Source of the DNA: 9FT-COMBO-53-11 sp040900215 | GTDB lineage: Bacteria; Patescibacteriota; WWE3; 9FT-COMBO-53-11 | Direction of reading: 5' to 3' | DNA: 29,574 nucleotides | Assembly: GCA_040900215.1 (NCBI GenBank) | Contig: JBBDZL010000011.1 | Span: 1 to 29,574 of the forward strand | Shown: piece by piece, positions 28,252 through 29,574 of the stretch | Numbering within the stretch: the stretch's first letter is position 1 | Layout of the letters: each line of letters begins with the position of its first letter | Program-made: the position numbers and the translations under genes | Notes under the pieces: generated by a model | The model's database searches: none | The model's input: the letters and a program-made list of their open reading frames with translations, nothing else | Told to the model about the DNA's origin: nothing

Positions 28252-28796
28252 TTTGTTCTAACTAACTCGCAACTTTTTACAATGGATTTGCAATCCTGAT
28301 CTCCGCATACACCTTGCAATGTATCTTTTCCAGCCTCAACAATTTCATATAAAGGGGAGCTTGCTTTAACAGTTGTGGCTTCCCCAGTGCTTGAATCAAT
28401 TGTTGTAATAACAGGATCATTAATCGCGCATTTTATTTCCGAATTGATGTCATTATCCCTCCGATTAAAGGGAAAAACGTACCTTAAGAGCATTGTTTTT
28501 CTATCGGGATCAACAGAAATTACAGCAAAAACCGCTGGCTGCGCGGTGACATCAAAACTGAATAGTTCCGCCGGATATCCGCTTTCGGCAAATTGTTCCT
28601 CGAGAGATTTTTCTTCGTCCTCTTCATGGACGGTTCCCAAGAGATCGTTGATCGTCCCGGTAACCCTTGAAAGAAGGGCGTTGTCCGGTTCCAGCTCCTC
28701 AAAAGGATTTGGCAAACGATCGCTCCTTACCAAAAAAATAAAAAAAGCAACAATCAAGATCGGAAATGCGACAAGCAATGCTATTAACTTCTTCAT
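28248..28796 (-). CDS. Unrecognised membrane-anchored protein
   Basis: 182 aa, no recognised family. One N-terminal hydrophobic helix (about 4-23), then an acidic extracytoplasmic part (TVHEEDEEKSLEEQFAESG) and a C-terminal portion with paired cysteines (KCAIND, GVCGDQDCKS, KSCELV) that may form disulfides. Its stop overlaps the ATG of the PA14 surface protein, so the two are coupled and may be assembled together. Base composition is AT-richer than the rest of the window, like the gene upstream. Confidence 0.7.
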   Translation of the reverse strand: MKKLIALLVAFPILIVAFFIFLVRSDRLPNPFEELEPDNALLSRVTGTINDLLGTVHEEDEEKSLEEQFAESGYPAELFSFDVTAQPAVFAVISVDPDRKTMLLRYVFPFNRRDNDINSEIKCAINDPVITTIDSSTGEATTVKASSPLYEIVEAGKDTLQGVCGDQDCKSIVKSCELVRTK

Positions 28797-28840
28797 CGAG
28801 CTAAATTCATGTTATCTAATTCCACTAACAAAGCGCAATC

Positions 28841-29497
28841 TTATTTTGGAAAAAGATAGAAAATATCGAGAAGAAAGATGGGCTTATTCCAATTGCCAAC
28901 CAGGCCATTTCCGACATAATTTCTTACTTTACCCGAATCTTTCCCATAAGAATCTTGAGCGTAGAAATTGTATTCTGGGATTTCGCCGGAGATATCGGCA
29001 TCATTCGGGTTTAGCAGGGGAACGAAAATCCATTTCGAACCGCGGGGGAACAGCGCCTCCAATTTTTCATTAGTATAAGGCTGGGCGCCGTCCGGCATTT
29101 CCTGACCTTCCAGACCGGCCGCTTGCTTAATAACCCAAGGGGAAACATTTCTTCGAGGATTTGCCCTGGAAGTCAGTTGGATAATAAAATCCAACTTTCT
29201 AAGTTTTCCGTCGTCGCTGGTTGAAACCGTTTCCAAAACTTTGGATTCCAGATCGCCGGAAGGATTGAAGTCCGATATTTTTCCGGTTGACACAACAGTA
29301 ATTCCCAATCGTTCCAAAGAATCAAAGGAGAGCGTAAAAGACGGCTCAAAAGATACAGTATTAACCGCGCTTCCAGCCGGAATAGAGGAAGCGAGAGCCT
29401 TTAAGTCCTGAAAATATCTCCAATAAAAGAACGCTGCCAAACCAGCCAAAATCAAAATCGTGAAAAATAAAACGCGACCGGCTTTTGATTGCAGCAC
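28841..29497 (-). CDS. Unrecognised membrane-anchored protein heading the surface/pilus run
   Basis: 218 aa, family not recognised. N-terminal helix (about 9-28, VLFFTILILAGLAAFFYW), then a soluble exported domain without cysteines. Its architecture (short cytoplasmic end, one helix, mixed alpha/beta domain) recalls minor pilus-assembly or pseudopilin-like accessory proteins, but there is no GF-type cleavage site, so this is only a structural analogy. GTG 29497 is chosen because TAGAAT lies exactly 7 nt upstream. It is the first gene after a terminator and probably begins the run that continues through the PA14 protein to pilMNO. Confidence 0.7.
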   Translation of the reverse strand: MLQSKAGRVLFFTILILAGLAAFFYWRYFQDLKALASSIPAGSAVNTVSFEPSFTLSFDSLERLGITVVSTGKISDFNPSGDLESKVLETVSTSDDGKLRKLDFIIQLTSRANPRRNVSPWVIKQAAGLEGQEMPDGAQPYTNEKLEALFPRGSKWIFVPLLNPNDADISGEIPEYNFYAQDSYGKDSGKVRNYVGNGLVGNWNKPIFLLDIFYLFPK

Positions 29498-29504
29498 TTT
29501 AATT

Positions 29505-29510
29505 ATTCTA
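29505..29510 (-). promoter_or_regulatory. -10 element of the first surface-cluster gene, leaderless geometry
   Basis: TAGAAT on the minus strand, followed by 7 nt and the GTG start at 29497. No TG extension, no Shine-Dalgarno. Confidence 0.5.
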
Positions 29511-29521
29511 GCGAAAATCGC

Positions 29522-29559
29522 AAAAAAAGAAGCCGATTAGCTTGGGGCCAATCGGCTTC
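29522..29559 (-). terminator. Rho-independent terminator of a gene beyond the window
   Basis: Perfect 10-bp inverted repeat gaagccgatt (29529-29538) / aatcggcttc (29550-29559). On the minus strand it is followed by seven T (29528-29522), so it ends a minus-strand transcript entering from beyond 29574. Confidence 0.9.
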
Positions 29560-29574
29560 GGTTGCAGAACTTAT

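Overview
The window looks like chromosomal DNA of a member of the Candidate Phyla Radiation (Patescibacteria). The phylum is an inference from several traits: housekeeping proteins lacking common accessory domains (ThrRS without TGS, a short PheRS beta, a trigger factor with no room for its PPIase domain), a PilMNO cluster, a CofE-like protein, very tight gene packing with 4-nt start/stop overlaps, and short simple or palindromic repeats inserted in frame in conserved genes. TGA acts as a normal stop (tyrS, pheS, the FtsH-like gene), so recoded Gracilibacteria/Absconditabacteria are unlikely. Base composition is moderately GC-rich, dropping visibly after about 27,950.

Layout. 1-2,420 is a tRNA-rich region: a partial Leu tRNA, Pro, then five minus-strand tRNAs (Gly, Lys, His, Arg, Arg) and Leu(TAA). 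Interleaved are a type IV prepilin with a duplicated leader, a secreted glucosaminidase-like protein, and several odd tRNA-derived hairpin elements. 2,430-4,880 holds a CofE-like protein, a small zinc-ribbon protein, a short trigger factor and ClpP. 4,938-8,420 holds tRNA-Val, a large membrane FtsH-like AAA/M41 protease with a translationally coupled secreted or membrane-anchored partner, and a strong terminator. 8,480-14,385 is the classical thrS-infC-rpmI-rplT-pheS-pheT operon. A class A penicillin-binding protein lies opposite, divergent from tyrS. tyrS, a hidden 33-codon membrane ORF and recG overlap one another by GTGA. rsmD-rpmF-nusB-rnc-trmD follow. They converge on a minus-strand run (23,209-29,497) that, in transcription order, encodes two membrane-anchored proteins, a PA14/poly-glycine surface protein, pilM-pilN-pilO, rpsP and khpA.

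Functional picture. Much of the window is translation machinery (tRNAs, four aminoacyl-tRNA synthetase polypeptides, IF3, L20, L32, L35, S16, RsmD, TrmD, RNase III, NusB, KhpA). The rest is protein quality control (trigger factor, ClpP, FtsH-like), wall synthesis and remodelling (PBP, glucosaminidase) and a cell-surface/type IV pilus module.

Most unusual signals. (1) Partial copies of tRNA 5' ends are joined to hairpin-CTAGC-hairpin spacers beside three tRNAs, and a fourth acceptor-stem-and-CCA-bounded element follows tRNA-Leu. (2) The prepilin leader carries tandem copies of the cleavage-site region. (3) Extended -10 promoters repeatedly lie 6-9 nt upstream of start codons, suggesting leaderless mRNAs. 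(4) A 33-aa membrane ORF is wedged between tyrS and recG. (5) 10-bp tandem arrays contain ATCTCCT. (6) Palindromic or simple repeats are built into recG and trmD.
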